Of a DNA stretch of 64,000 nucleotides, positions 1-11,824 are shown one piece after another. The notes below the pieces were generated by a model, which was not told where the DNA came from, did no database searches, and worked only from the letters and a program-made list of their open reading frames with translations. Numbering within the stretch: position 1 is the first letter of the stretch; the number at the start of each line of letters is the position of its first letter. Source of the stretch: Pogostemon cablin (taxonomy: Eukaryota > Streptophyta > Magnoliopsida > Lamiales > Lamiaceae); NCBI GenBank assembly GCA_023678885.1, contig CM042975.1, positions 24,407,405-24,471,404 on the forward strand, written 5' to 3'. The position numbers were made by a program, and so were the translations under genes.

Positions 1-289
1 AGTGTAGAACTTGTCTTGCCACTCTAGTTACCTTTTTCTATCATTAAAGCTCAAACATACTCATCATCACAAGATTCATCAATAATAAAATAGGAGAACT
101 ATTAGAAAGAATCAATTGACTATCTAATCGACTCTACACACTAAAACACCACTGAACACTAGTCAAATTGTAAAAAATTGACACATTAAAACAGATTAAA
201 GTTTTAACATACCGCAAAAAATTAACTCCCCTAGGAAATATTACAAAGAAAAGATTATACTCTTGGTGCTTCAATGTGGTAATAACATC

Positions 290-340
290 ACATCCCCCAA
301 ACTTAGTAAAAACATAAGTTGAAACTAAGTTTGAAAAGAG
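290..340 (-). other. Internal polypurine tract in a hairpin
   Basis: The plus strand reads a C-run, CAAACTTAGT, a 16-20 nt loop and ACTAAGTTTG, so the arms pair. Read on the minus strand, the second arm runs into AAGTTTGGGGG, a polypurine tract like that beside the 3' LTRs. The same structure occurs at 49748-49795 and 63330-63376. Confidence 0.65.
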
Positions 341-930
341 ATTTGCCGATTAGTAAGCACCTTAAATAAAAAAAATTGTACTCACAAAAAAGAAATAATA
401 AAACAATAAAAATGGAAGGGAAAGCCCCCAACAGACACTCATATTTAACGTTGAAGAGTCACGACGGTACTTATCCTTTTAAACTACTGGATCGGAGGAC
501 GGTCTTGTCGCATCCTCACCTTCAAATACTTTCTTTCCCTCTTCTTGTCTACACTCAACACCTCACCTTTCTTGGTAACAAGTATATGATCCTTGGAATT
601 TTCTTCCTCCCATGGCTTTCTAGATTCCTCCTTGCCAATCTTCCACTTAAATTCAGAATCATCTGTCTTAGAAAATCAAGATTAAACAAGTTAGAAATCA
701 CATTTATGCTCTTGCACGATTGAGTCTCCATGGGCATCTTCATTGCTTGATCAAGAGAGAAAACTACATCTTCATTATCCATCTGCAGTCTAAGCTTCTC
801 GTTTCTCAACTTCTTTGCTCTTTCCCACTTCTTCTCAACTATAAGCTTATTATTATGCTTTTGGAATGACTCCTGAGTGTTCTGAACAACAGGTATAGCA
901 TTCGGTATCGAATCGGGCATGAAATAGGAC

Positions 931-1360
931 TGCTCAACCTTCGCTCGATTTGGATAGTTTGGTCGAGCAACTCTGTCGAAGTCGAGCAATGTGATGATCG
1001 CGACCTCTGCTCCCCCAGGTGTTGCTCGACTCCTGCTCGACTTTCGTGGTATGGTCGAGCAACTTGGTCCAAGTCGAGCAAACCTCTCTGTAAGTTTTGT
1101 GCATTTAGCTCGACTTGTGCTCGACTTAGGTGATCTAGTCGAGCAACATGTTCCAAGTCGAGCAAACCTCCTGATCGAGGGATTCCCATTCCCAGGTGTT
1201 GCTCGACTTCTACTCGACTTGGTTAATCTGGTTGAGCAAAAGTGTGCTGGTCGAGCGGCACACCCGAAAATAGAGTGTCGTGAATCTATTTTTTCAGAGC
1301 TTGCTCGACCTCAGCTCGACCATCAGGTATGGTCGAGCTGATGTGGTTTGGTCGAGCAAC
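931..1360. repeat. Inverted-motif array, TGCTCGAC/GTCGAGCA type
   Basis: Five units about 90 bp apart start near 931, 1020, 1108, 1199 and 1301. Each contains two forward motifs (TGCTCGAC-like), a spacer of about 12 bp, one reverse motif (GTCGAGCA), a spacer of about 10 bp and a second reverse motif. The spacing matches the array at 51029-51720, which occupies the homologous part of gag but uses GGTTCGACC/GGTCGAACC. Some copies have single-base changes. Confidence 0.9.
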
Positions 1361-1605
1361 TATCCTGCCTCATTCGTTCTCGCTCGTCGGCATCTTCGAA
1401 CCTTTGTACTGTATCCCGACCTCAATGTGATAGTATTATTCTCCAATATTTGTGTCAATTAATTCACATTCGAGGCCATCTGTCCCATAATCAAGGTAAG
1501 GTCCTTCAACTGCTTAGATAAATCTGCATGATCAACATTCATGGTATCCTCAAGACGATCAATCATTACATCATTCTCAGCCATGGATTCCTTGAGCTTC
1601 TTTGG

Positions 1606-3200
1606 AATGACATACTTTTTTTTCTTTTAACTTTTGTATTCCTTGAGCATATTTTATGATTTTGCTCCTTTTCTATTTTTTTTTGAAGTTGCATTTGCTT
1701 TTTATCTTGAGCTCTTTCATCCTTTTTCTTGACTCAACCTTTCTTCCATTTACTTACACACTTTTCATCTTCCCTTGTAAACCATCATCATCCTCAATTA
1801 AACACACATAGGTTATATATAAGGCTCAAATGGATTATCAAGGCTTGTATTGTGCTCAAATCACAAATAAAAGGCTTATAAGCTCAAAGTGGCTCACTAG
1901 GGATAATGTTTTTGGTAAGGAATTTTATGGCTATGACTTCATTTAACAAGGATGGCCTAAGATCATTTCACAAATTTTAACCATTCGAGCTTCGTTCCTA
2001 TAGTCCATGAGCAAGTCCTAGTTTGTCTAATTACAACCGGTCCTCTCATCAAGAATTAACCATGGAGGCACGGTTGAGGCTCAATCCACACAAGATTTTA
2101 CATGGACCAAAAGAAACCTAATTACCCTTCATACTTCTCAAAATTGAACAAATTATGTAATTCATGTCATAATTTCAACAAGTAGAAACCATTAACATAC
2201 TTGTCATCACTCAGCACAAACAATGCATCATAACTCACATTCAAAAATACTTCCCAAAACATTCCACCAAATCATCCCTACAAAAGTAAAAACAAGACAA
2301 ACATAACGCAATAACAAAGACTCACAACTAAAGACAAAGCACATAACATACGTGACCAAAATCATCCATCATAAGAAATTAAAGCATATCACCTCATCAT
2401 CCATAATAAATAAGCTCAACAATCATCCCATCCTTAATTGAAAATGAAATCCTAGATTACGAAAGTAAACCTCCCACGAATATAACACATGAAGTAGCAT
2501 GCTAATCCAATACAATCCAAATCAATATAATTCATGTCAAGTAATTATAAGTGATAAAATGTAGAGTAAACTCCCTTAAACATTTGAGAATAGAAATGGT
2601 TGGCATGAGCTTCCGACTTGCATCCACAATGTTTTCTCAATTTGATTTTCGGCTCAATTCATATTCCTACTCTACTTCATTTATGCTCAACAACTCATAA
2701 AAACCATTAGCTCAACAATTGCAATAAAAATGAAGACTATCATGCACTTCAACACAACCAAATGACCCAAAATTATAACCAAACTCATGAGAAAAATTTA
2801 AAATCGACCCAATTTTACACAAAGTAACCCTCAATCAATCATTAATCATGGTCTATAACATTCTCAAGTGGTGAGTCACACTACGCACTCTCCCCCAAAC
2901 TTAAATCGAAATAAGAGTTGAGAATTAAGTTTGCAAAAAGTGGTGAGACTTATCCTTGTAGGTTCCAATGATCTTCATGAAGTTACCTTATGATGACATA
3001 TGTGCATTTTCAATATTCAAGTAAGTATGGCCACCATACATTCCCCCCAAACTTAAATTAATACAAGTGTTAAATTTAAGTTTGAATAAAGTGGTGTGAC
3101 ATACATCTCCATTCCAAATTGAACACATTTCGTCTTCTCCATATGTGTTTTTCTCCATGAGTACAATCCACCTACATACCAAAAATTCAAGAAAATAAAA
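1606..3200 (-). mobile_element. 3' internal non-coding region of an Athila-like element
   Basis: No gene is seen. Stretches such as 1990-2100 (the segment around TCCTATAGTCCATGAGCAAG) match 57010-57120, the internal region next to another Athila-like 3' LTR, so this is the non-coding 3' part of an element in minus orientation. Two related hairpins with C-run plus AAACTTAA and TTAAGTTT arms lie at 2886-2932 and 3041-3092. It continues into the gag-protease pseudogene to the right and is cut by the gag fragment at about 1605. Confidence 0.6.
2886..3092 (-). repeat. Duplicated polypurine-tract hairpin
   Basis: Two copies about 155 bp apart each have a C-run followed by AAACTTAA(A) and, 20-30 nt later, the complementary (A)ATTAAGTTT. 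The stem bases differ from the AAACTTAGT/ACTAAGTTT form seen at 290, 49748 and 63330, and they change on both arms, so pairing is preserved. On the minus strand each contains AAGTTTGGGGG. Confidence 0.6.
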
Positions 3201-6020
3201 CTAAATAAGAAAACTTACTAAAATGGGTTGTCTACCATCAAGCACTCGATTTAACGTCGCCGAGCTAGATGCATTTAAGCTCTTAAAAATCAGATTCAAG
3301 ACCCCATCGGGTCTTATCTTCATTTTAAACATCTCTTTAACAACCTTCTTATCAACACTTCGTGCTCCTCTAACACTTGAACTCACTTCGTTTCCTCTTT
3401 TCCTCACATTTTTAAATCCCGGAGGCCCTTTATCAATCTTCCAATCAACATGTGGATTCCCCCCAAACTTGTTCCACTTTGAAGAAAAGTTTTCTGCAAA
3501 TTCAAGTAAGAAGTTAGTAAATTCTTCATCTTTTAAAATTTCACTTACCACTCGATCTCGATCATCCCGAGGCTTAATGGGTGGCTTAAAATAAAGATTT
3601 CCCCCTTTTAAATTCTTGATTGAGAGCACCAATTCTCTTTAATTTGAACGGAGTGTGAGTTCCTTCTTACTCATGTCAAATTTTGCTCTTCCGGTTGCCA
3701 AAAATAGCCTTAAAAAATCAATGGAATCAAAGGATCCGCTTGCTGCTTAACTATCATAAAATCTACTGGAAAGACAAAATCCTCTATTTTCACAAGTATA
3801 TCCTCCACAACTCCATGAGGCTTTATCATTGAACCATCCATTATTTCGATTTCCACATCCGTTTCCTTTAACCTCCCAATGCCAAGTTTTTTAAAAATTT
3901 CCAAAGACATCACATTAATGCTTGAACCAAGATCACATATAGTATTAAAATATTTCCCATTTCTAATTTTACAAGTAAGGACGAATTTACTGGGGTCCTC
4001 CTCCTTCAATGAAGCATCAACTTTAACTATTTCATGATCTTGTTTCAACACCAAATTTTTACCACAATTACTATCATCATCAAAGGAAGACAAAAATTCA
4101 CAAATGATACTCTCATCATCAAAAGACAAATCATCCTCAATATCAACTACCTCATCCACTTTATACATGACTTCATCACAAACTACTTCTTCAATCTTTG
4201 GAACAATGTTTGTTGTTTCCACCAACCCTTTCTCAACCTTACTTTCCATGTTACAAACGGTAACATACAAACATTGCTCCTTAGGATTAGTGATAGTGGT
4301 AGAAGGAAACTTACCCTTACGATGTATTTCACTTTGCTCGGTTTCCATTTGACTCATTTGTGTTTCCAAGGATTTGATTCTCTTATCATTCACTTCATCT
4401 CTTTGCTTCAAATAGTCAAACATCTTAGTCATTTGATCCTCCAATGTAGACTTTCCTTCACCATTTGGAGCTTTCTCTCCCGGATTAATACCCAGTGGTA
4501 AAGTAAAGGCATTCCCTTGATTTCCATATGACAAATTTTCATACCTACGAGGTTGATTAAAATTTTCTTGAAAGTTACCTTACCCCCATTCTCCTTGTCT
4601 TTGTGGATATCCCCCTCCATAATTTCCAAAGTTACCACCATAATTTTCTTGGAAGTTCCTTCCTTGCATGAAGGCAACTTCCTCAAGCGTCATCTCCGGT
4701 GGACATCATGTATCTTGAATTCCCAAATTAGAGGACATATCTTGTTGAGGCATGAATATAGGCATTTGACAACTTTGAGAAGATTGACCCATATTAGGCA
4801 TAGTCATGCCTTATTGAGGATTTGGAAATATTTGTTGATTCATCAAAGGCAATGACATACCTTGTTGAGGACTTGCAAGCACTTGTTGATTCACCACCGG
4901 TGTAGAATTTGGAGACACTTGCATGTTAGCATTCATCCTCTTTAATATCTTCCTTAGGCATTTCCACCTTTTTCACTTGTTGCAAGCACACTTCTTCCAT
5001 CTTAGCAATTCTCTCCCTTTCATATATTCCCGGTGCACGATCTATGGGCCATTGACCCGTATTCAAAGCTACTTCCTCATATATGGCAATTGCTCTTTCC
5101 AGAGTTTACCCCAATATCGAACCTCCCGCCGAAGCATCAATAAGCAACCTCCCACTTCCGTGTAAACTTGCATAGAAAAATCTTATTTGTTTTCTTCGGG
5201 GAATCCGTATTATGGACACTTCCTTAGCATCTCTTTGAATCGGTCTCATGCTTCATTAAATGTCTCAAGTGGCAATTGCTTGAATTGAAAGATTTGCCCT
5301 TTAAGATGCAACATCTTTGAAGGTGGAAAATACTTGCTCAAGAACCTTTGTGTCAACTCTCTCCATGTGGTGTAGGATCCCGGTGGTATAGTATGATACC
5401 AAGCCTTAACTCTATCTCTTAATGAAAACGAGAAAAAAGCTTCATTTTAACAATATCCTCACTCACCCCATTTATCTTTATCGTGTTGGCTAATTCCATA
5501 AATTGGGCTAAGTAAGCATTCAGATCCTCCATAACACCACCACCAAATTGATTTGCTTGCACCATGTTGATCAATCCTGTCTTTATCTCAAAATTATTCA
5601 CATTCAATGGCGGGTCCATCCATAATTCTCATATTGCTGTTGGAAATAATCACGGATATTCATTCCCACTCCATTGTTTCCATTTCCACAGGGTTGATTT
5701 TGCACCACCGGAGGATTATTCCTTGCTTCTTGTTGTGACATCAAGTTTTGAAGAATAACTTGCATTTGTTGATTTTGCAAGTGCATTTGTTGAGCATACA
5801 CTTGTGGCACAAATTCCGGATTATTATAACCTCCTCTAACATTATCAACTCCATGAAAGTTTCTTATATTGCCTTCTTCATCAATCATGTTTGCATTATC
5901 CCTTACTTCATCCATAATTTCTTCCGTAGGCTCTAATACTCCTCTTCTTTATCTTTTTAAAATAGCTTTCAATTCCAAGTTCAAAGGTTCAATAGATTGA
6001 GACCTTGAACGAGTTTGCAT
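3201..6020 (-). pseudogene. Athila-like gag-protease pseudogene
   Basis: Gag starts at 6020 (MQTRSRSQ...), reads through one in-frame TAA after about 24 codons, and continues with a glutamine/asparagine-rich segment (5915-5604) and a gag-like segment (5619-5419: NVNNFEIKTGLINMVQANQF). After several frame breaks a long frame (4534-3710) carries an acidic linker and a retroviral-type protease core with CDLGSSINVMS, then DFVFPVDFMIV, ending at a frameshift where PLILGRPF would be expected. A further open frame (3632-3201) of about 143 codons is basic and unrecognised. No reverse transcriptase, RNase H or integrase motif is seen between the protease and the post-pol-type block near 3225-3262, so the element probably lacked pol. 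It is inactive because of stops and frameshifts. Confidence 0.75.
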
Positions 6021-6148
6021 GTACCTACAAGAATTTTCAAATTAGTTCTCTAAGTAACTAAGACAAGTAAACAGGTAAACAAATAAAAGAAATATCCTTA
6101 TCAAAACTAATCAACTTCAAACTCTTTACAACCAAAAGTTTAATATTT

Positions 6149-6166
6149 CTCCGGCAAGCGGCGCCA
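6149..6166 (-). other. Primer binding site, tRNA-Asp type, degenerate
   Basis: The plus strand reads CTCCGGCAAGCGGCGCCA, close to the 3' end of plant tRNA-Asp (CCCCGGCAACGGCGCCA) with an inserted G and one change. It lies directly next to the LTR end at 6167 and about 130 bp upstream of the gag start. Confidence 0.7.
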
Positions 6167-7912
6167 TGTTCTTAATCGCATTTCTAGTAAAATGTATAAG
6201 AGTAAGAGACTCTATCATCGATTAAACGTGTGACCAAGTACAAAATTTATAATAATGTCGTCCCAAGGGAAAGTAAACTCATGATTGTATCCGGATTGTC
6301 CATTGATTTATGCTTTGTAAGAATGATAGATTTAAGGTTTGATTGTTTAAGCTACTAATTATTGTTCTACTCAATTAACTAAGAATTTGAACTAACAAAG
6401 TAATGATTCAAACAACACACAAATGATGATTGGAATGGAGGTAGAATTCACTTGAGAAGAGAGCAAGGCTAATCATAATCATGGTTAAGACTCTAGCTAG
6501 ATATGTATAACTTTTGATGGTGAACTTCATTAATTTGTGGACTAAAAGCAATCACGATTTTACCCCTAATCCCGATGGCCAAGGCAATTAGATTCTCGAC
6601 TCTTTTACAAGCCTAAATCTCCTAAGATTGATCTTAATCTCAATTCCATTAAGGTACTATGATCATAAGTTGGTTCTTTTCACTCAATTTCTTAAATGTC
6701 CCTCTATGAATGCTCTAAGCATAAGAAAAGTATGACTTACCTCCCCTCACACTAACATGCATGCACATTTTAATATATGATTAAATTAAACATCAACTCA
6801 TAACATTGGAATGACCATCCTAATACTATGAATAGAAAATCTAATCACACAAGTATTGAAATGAAACATGATTTATATATCATAAAAGAAAATCCACAAT
6901 TTAGCTCAATTCACTACTCAAGTTCTACACATATAACTTTCATTTCAATCATTCATATGATTAGCCATATTATAGGACTAGCCACTACACATTGTGATTA
7001 TATCATTACAAATCAAGCTTTGCTCCATTTGAGCCAAAATAAGAAGAAAATCAACAAATAAAAAGTAGATTGGCTTCCCTTTCATGGAGAAACCTTCCTT
7101 ATCTTCAATATGCTATCTCCTTTAATCGTTGATGCTTTCCTCTTCTCAAATGGTGAATGGATGGATTGGATAATGGATTTATGGATTGATTGTGGAAGAA
7201 CAAATGGATTTGGATGGATCTAATTGATAGAGGTGGATTTATAGATCTAATATGTGAAAATGTGGTGTGGAGTGTGTGTAACTGCTCTCAATTCTGATCT
7301 CCTCTTCAAATTTCGCACAAGTCACCCTTTTATATCACTAATGGACCTTCTAGAAGCTTCCGGAACATTCTGAAAACTGCACAGGTTTTTGAACCTACAC
7401 GGCCCGTGTAGCAGCGCACGGCTCGTGTAGGTCACACCTACTTCGGCATGTTGTGCGTGCTTTCGGACACAGCTCGAGCTGCGCTACAGGGCTTTGGTCA
7501 TGGCCGTGTAGCATTTTCTGATGACATTACACGACTTCTTCTTACATGCCCGTGTTCTGCACACGGGGGCGTGCAGCAGCGCACGACTCGTGCGCCAGAA
7601 AATGGCCTTCCTCCTGGGCGAGATCTGTGTTCTGATGACGGTACACGGCCACCTCGGACAAGCCCGTGTTCCTCACTCGGCCCGTGTCCGAGCGTGCCCT
7701 GTACTTCCGTCTCCGTTTTGCTCTCGACTCCGTTTTTCTTCATTTTTTTACTTGTTTTAAACATGTTTAAGCTCAGTTATACAATTCTATCGATTCATAC
7801 CACATTTCACATTATAACAATAACTCCACCAATAGTCACACAAATACAGATAAAAATATTCGAAAATCCGCAAATAAAGACACTAAAATCTAGGTAAAAA
7901 TGAATACGATCA
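6167..7912 (-). repeat. 5' LTR of minus-strand Athila-like element
   Basis: This LTR of about 1746 bp starts at TGTTCTTAATC directly after the primer binding site and ends with CGATCA at 7912. The last 230 bp align with the end of the LTR that finishes at 56073 (shared CACTAAAATC.AGGT.AAAA near the end). An inverted-motif array lies at about 7395-7700. Short reading frames inside (for example 7448-7897) are by-products of the GC-rich array. The partner LTR is not in the window. Confidence 0.75.
7395..7700. repeat. Inverted-motif array, ACACGG/CCGTGT type, in LTR U3
   Basis: A GC-rich island holds many copies of CCGTGT and its complement ACACGG, for example ACACGGCCCGTGTAG near 7400, ACACGG near 7572, CCCGTGT near 7550 and 7665, and CACGGCTCGTGTAGG near 7417. 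It sits about 210 bp from the U3 end of the LTR, where the related LTR at 54876-56073 has an AACTCGAGTT array. Confidence 0.8.
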
Positions 7913-8957
7913 CATATTTTAATTTTTTTTGATTAATTTAATTTTGCAACAACAATCATAACAAAATTTAAAAAATCAATTAAATAAATTTTTTAATTTT
8001 TGGATAATAGTGTATATAATTCGCAATTGAGTGTATATAAATTGAATTTTGCTCTTCAATATAAACCTATATATATTAGATTATAATTGAATTATATTTT
8101 TTAAAATTGTAGAATAAAAAGTTATATTAAACTTGAATTATATTTTTTAAAATTGTAACTTTACAAACCCATGTAATACACGGGATACATACTAGTATAT
8201 ATATATATATATATAATTTCAATATTAAAATTATTGTATTTTAATTTATTCTATTGTATGATAATAAAATTAATTAATAAAATTAAAAACAGCGTATAAA
8301 CATAATTAAATTTTTTAACAGGTGTTATTATAATAATAGTCAATTTATTTTTATTACTTAAGTTGTATGGATTACAATTAACTTTGGTTTATTTATCTTA
8401 TTATAATAAATTTATTTTTATTATTTAAATTGTATAGATTACAATTATGATTATCTTATTTTTAATTTTTAAATTATAGTTACATTTTAACCGATTTATT
8501 TTAATCATTTAAAGTCCCCTATAAATAGAGGAATGAGTGGGGTTTGTATTGATTAAAAATTTCAGTACTTTTATGAAAGATTTAGATTAATATTATGAAA
8601 TTGTTGGATAGATTCTATTAATGTGAAGGATAAAGTGAAAGATTTCCTTTATACCCTCGTAAATTTATAGATTCATTTATATTCTCTTTAAATAAATAGA
8701 TAAATGTAATATTACTTAAATTATTTTATGTTATATATTATTTAAAATTTACATCATCCATAAAAATAATATTATAAATTAATAAATAAGAAATTAATTA
8801 ATTTAAAATATAAAAAATGGCATGTCTTAAAATTATAATATATATTTTATGATTTTTAATTATTTTTAATATTAATTTAGATAATATAATTTAAGAGCAA
8901 CTTCAATTTTGATTTAAATATTCATTTTATTTTATTAATAAAATTATTATTGTATTT
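7913..8957. other. AT-rich intergenic sequence, no gene seen
   Basis: Very AT-rich DNA with a TA dinucleotide run near 8193-8212. No coding sequence is supported. Confidence 0.6.
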
Positions 8958-8966
8958 TAATTTATT

Positions 8967-9530
8967 GGGAGGATTACTACTAGGTACAAAAAAACATTAA
9001 TTACTATGAGATACAAACATACAAAAATATTACTACTAACTAAAAAAATATATACTGATATTCCAATATTACCCCTACAATGTGTTGCACATAAATATTG
9101 TGTGCAGCAAAAGTTCGTGTGCAGTAAAAAAAAGTGAGTGCAGCAAAAAAGTGTGGTGGTCCGGCGGAGCTCCGGCGACAGCGGGGGCGATCCGGCAACT
9201 TTTCTGGCAGCCGTCCGCGCGGTCCGGCAGTGCTCCGGCGATCGGCCGGCGAAGCTCCGGCGAAGTCAGTTTTCCGGCAACGGTGGCGACGGTTTCCGAC
9301 GGCAATTTTCCGGTGACCGGCCGCCGCCGGTCTGCCGGTGGTCTGGCAATCGGCCTGCGGCGATGGTCCGACGGTGGGTGGGGGTTAGGGTATGTGGTTT
9401 AAAAGTGTATGAGTTTAGGGTTATATTTGGTATTTTCCTTAAATATTTTGTATGTGATAGTAATTATTTTAAATCAATGTATCTAGTAGTAATTAGGGGT
9501 ACAAAGTGTGTACCTATTAATAATTTTTTC
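8967..9530. mobile_element. Mutator-like non-autonomous element with GC-rich core
   Basis: The element is flanked by a perfect 9-bp direct repeat TAATTTATT (8958-8966 and 9531-9539), typical of Mutator-like elements. Its ends are imperfect inverted repeats: GGGAGGATTACTACTAGGTACA on the left and, in complement, GAAAAAATTATTAATAGGTACA on the right. The middle (about 9150-9380) is strongly GC-rich with repeated TCCGGCG/CCGGCAA words, in sharp contrast with its AT-rich surroundings. Several reading frames overlap there on both strands, but none resembles a known protein. The core may be captured gene sequence. Confidence 0.7.
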
Positions 9531-9539
9531 TAATTTATT

Positions 9540-9919
9540 CGAATGAATTGTGTAATAATAATATTTTATTATTAAATTATTATTGTATTTTAATTTATTC
9601 GAATGTATTGTGTGATAATAAAATTAATAAAGCTTTCAAACAAATAATAAAATTAATAAATTAATAAAAATAAAAAACAATTTTTATGAACATAAATATG
9701 CCAGCAGTAATATTAATTGGAGAGGAAGGTTCTGGGCAAGAAGGAAGAGCACTCAGTCTTCTCTTCATAGGGCGATAGTGGTAATTTCAGCTTTTAATAT
9801 GGGCCACTGTTCACACCATATTACTAATATTATATCTACCGCAGTATAAGTAATGTAAAGAGATACAGTGTTTTAAAACGGGTCAAACATATTTTGCCGG
9901 TCCCCCCAATTAACAATTA
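9540..9919. other. AT-rich intergenic sequence, no gene seen
   Basis: It contains a local duplication of the AATTTATTCGAATG neighbourhood (about 9532 and 9592). No coding sequence is supported. Confidence 0.5.
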
Positions 9920-9921
9920 CT

Positions 9922-10014
9922 ACTCTCTCTGTCCCGGTCAAACTGCATCGTTTGACTGCATAAAGCTCTCACAAAAGCTACAAAAATGTAGCAATATGGG
10001 CGGGACGGAGGGAG
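9922..10014. mobile_element. Stowaway-like MITE
   Basis: A 93-bp element with ends CTCTCTCTGTCCCGGTC and, in complement, CTCCCTCCGTCCCGCCC, flanked by TA. The inner arms also pair. Confidence 0.8.
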
Positions 10015-10052
10015 TATGTCCTATCAAACTTTTGAAAAGACACTATTATATA

Positions 10053-10134
10053 CTCCCTCCGTCTCGGTGAAATACGAACAATACCTTATTATAAATATTA
10101 GACAACTGTTCGCATTTCACTGGGACGGAGGGAG
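10053..10134. mobile_element. Stowaway-like MITE
   Basis: An 82-bp element with CTCCCTCCGTCTCGGTGAAA on the left and its near-complement on the right, flanked by TA. The whole element can fold into one hairpin. Confidence 0.85.
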
Positions 10135-10136
10135 TA

Positions 10137-10637
10137 TGAAATAAGCTCGTATTACATGCTATCAAACGCGCCCTTACTATTAAACTTATAATACCCAATG
10201 TGTCATTTGGGTGGGTGTGTAAGTGTGTGTCGGTTCCGATTTTAGTAGGGTTGGTAAGTATGGTGTTGGTGTGGATGAATGTTAGTTTGAATAATAGGGG
10301 TATTAATGTCCAAAAAGTGTAATTTTGATAGAATTGATATAAAACTTGTTTGTTGTTGGTATTGATTTCTTTGGGTCTATTTTGGACACTGCCTATTGAC
10401 ACATTAAAATTTAGAGCCTTACTTAGCGGATCTAGACTCACACATGACACGGGTCATTTTCATCCCTTAGAATAAAGCTATTTCATTACAGTCATTAGAT
10501 CAAATGTACTTTAGGTGGTAACTTGAATAACATGTTATATGAAAGAAAAACATCACATTTAATATATCTCACATTTCTCTCTCATCTTCCTCCAATCATG
10601 TATTTTGCTTTTATTACTTTTCATCAAAAAATTTAAA
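10137..10637. other. Intergenic sequence, no gene seen
   Basis: An open frame on the minus strand overlaps the MITE and has no recognisable protein features. Nothing else is supported. Confidence 0.5.
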
Positions 10638-11091
10638 TGTTTATAATGGGATAAAAAAAATTTTACCCCATAAGTTTGACCATGTACAATTTTTGTCCCA
10701 AAAATGATAACATTTGGGCATTTGTCCCACTATCTTCATAATTGCGCCAATGTTGCCCCATTTTTGCCGGAATCGATCACGTGCATGTCACGTGACATCG
10801 AATTTGGCATTTCCTGACGGAAATTTTTTGCCCCGTAAGTTTGGTCATGTACACTTTTTGCCCCAAAAAGATAAGATTTGGGCATTTATCCCAATATCTT
10901 TATAGTTGCGCCAATGTTGCCCCATTTTTCCCGAAATTTGTTATTTTCACTAGAATCAATCACATGCTTATCACGTGATTATCGGATTTGACATTTCCCG
11001 GCGAATTTACTGACTTGGCGACACAGTGACATCCACATCTATAACAACAATGATAATATTTATTGAAAATTTAATTAAAAAATACCCTCCA

Positions 11092-11520
11092 TCAATGCAC
11101 TCAATTCTCACGTGCCCTCCACGTACTTCCACCATCTTCGCAAACTCCCTCTTTTTGTCAATTAGAGAATTCCTCGTGTACCCTCTCACCATCATGGGCG
11201 GCAACCATTGGATCTTCCGCTCGCACCACCCTACTCACGTCACCAAGCTCCCCATTATCATCTACTTCCATGGCGGAGGATTCGTATTCTTGAGTGTCAC
11301 CACTCCATATTCTTCCACGAGTCCGTATGGTTTCTCACGTTCCTTCCCTCATTGCTTTCGTCGAGTAATACCTAGCATTGGAGAGTCGTCTTCTGAAGGC
11401 GTACGATGACCTCATGGACGAAGTGCAGTAGGCTAAAACCTAAGCACTCGCCGATCGTGACGCCAACCCTTCGATCGAAGAATTCGTTGAATTCTCTAGG
11501 ATTTTCCTAGAGAAGTTGGT
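11092..11520 (+). pseudogene. Carboxylesterase (CXE) fragment, copy 1
   Basis: The plus-strand frame contains LPIIIYFHGGGFVF, the HGGG oxyanion-hole motif of plant carboxylesterases (alpha/beta hydrolase fold-3), preceded by SIREFLVYPL. The frame breaks after SSSEGVR at about 11409, and sequence to 11515 continues in other frames. It lacks the nucleophile serine and the C-terminal half. It lies inside the Mutator-like element and is best read as captured host sequence. Confidence 0.75.
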
Positions 11521-11526
11521 AAAGGT

Positions 11527-11815
11527 GATGTATTGTAACACATAGGTTAAGGGATCAAATCCATACAATTATAATTTATTTTTATATTTTATAAAGTGCT
11601 ACATAAATTTTTTGTTGTAACATTTATAAAGTGTTACTAAAGTAAATGTAACAATTTTTTTTAAGTGTTACTATATTAAAAAAAATGTTACATAAGACAA
11701 TAGATAACAAGGGCAACAACGACACATCTAAAAGTGTTATCTATCATCTATAATAATACATTTAAGCCATTAGATAATATTTTTTACGTGTTACGTAAAG
11801 CCATTTATGTTGTAT
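11527..11815. mobile_element. Probable small insertion between the two esterase copies
   Basis: AT-rich sequence with several copies of a GTGTTAC/GTAACA-like word on both strands (about 11600-11800) separates the two esterase copies. It looks like an independent small repeat, but no clear target duplication was found. Confidence 0.35.
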
Positions 11816-11824
11816 TGGCAACTG

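Larger units (their letters stand above)
1..1605 (-). pseudogene. Athila-like gag gene fragment lacking protease
   Basis: This minus-strand stretch is homologous to the gag-protease gene at 49942-52815 and its downstream flank. It begins near 1605 with codons matching the middle of gag (ENDV...DRLEDTMNVD), passes through a repeat array (about 931-1360), and then runs KKWERAKKLR directly into KLRLQMDNEDVVFSL. In the intact relative these two segments are separated by about 240 residues that contain the protease, so an internal deletion is visible near 800. A frameshift follows LFNLDF. The block 1-470 matches the sequence downstream of the intact gene, including a hairpin at about 295-337. The left end lies outside the window; the right end near 1605 is an abrupt junction with unrelated element DNA. 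It is a dead copy of a non-autonomous Ty3/Gypsy element. Confidence 0.8.

Noticed and set aside
7448..7897. 149-codon ORF in the LTR at 6167-7912
   Set aside because: Opened by the GC-rich CCGTGT/ACACGG array; no conserved protein features.
9082..9533. Overlapping ORFs in the GC-rich core
   Set aside because: Frames overlap on both strands and reflect TCCGGCG repeats; no domain is recognisable.
10046..10450. 134-codon minus-strand ORF
   Set aside because: It runs into a MITE and has no recognisable domain or codon signal.
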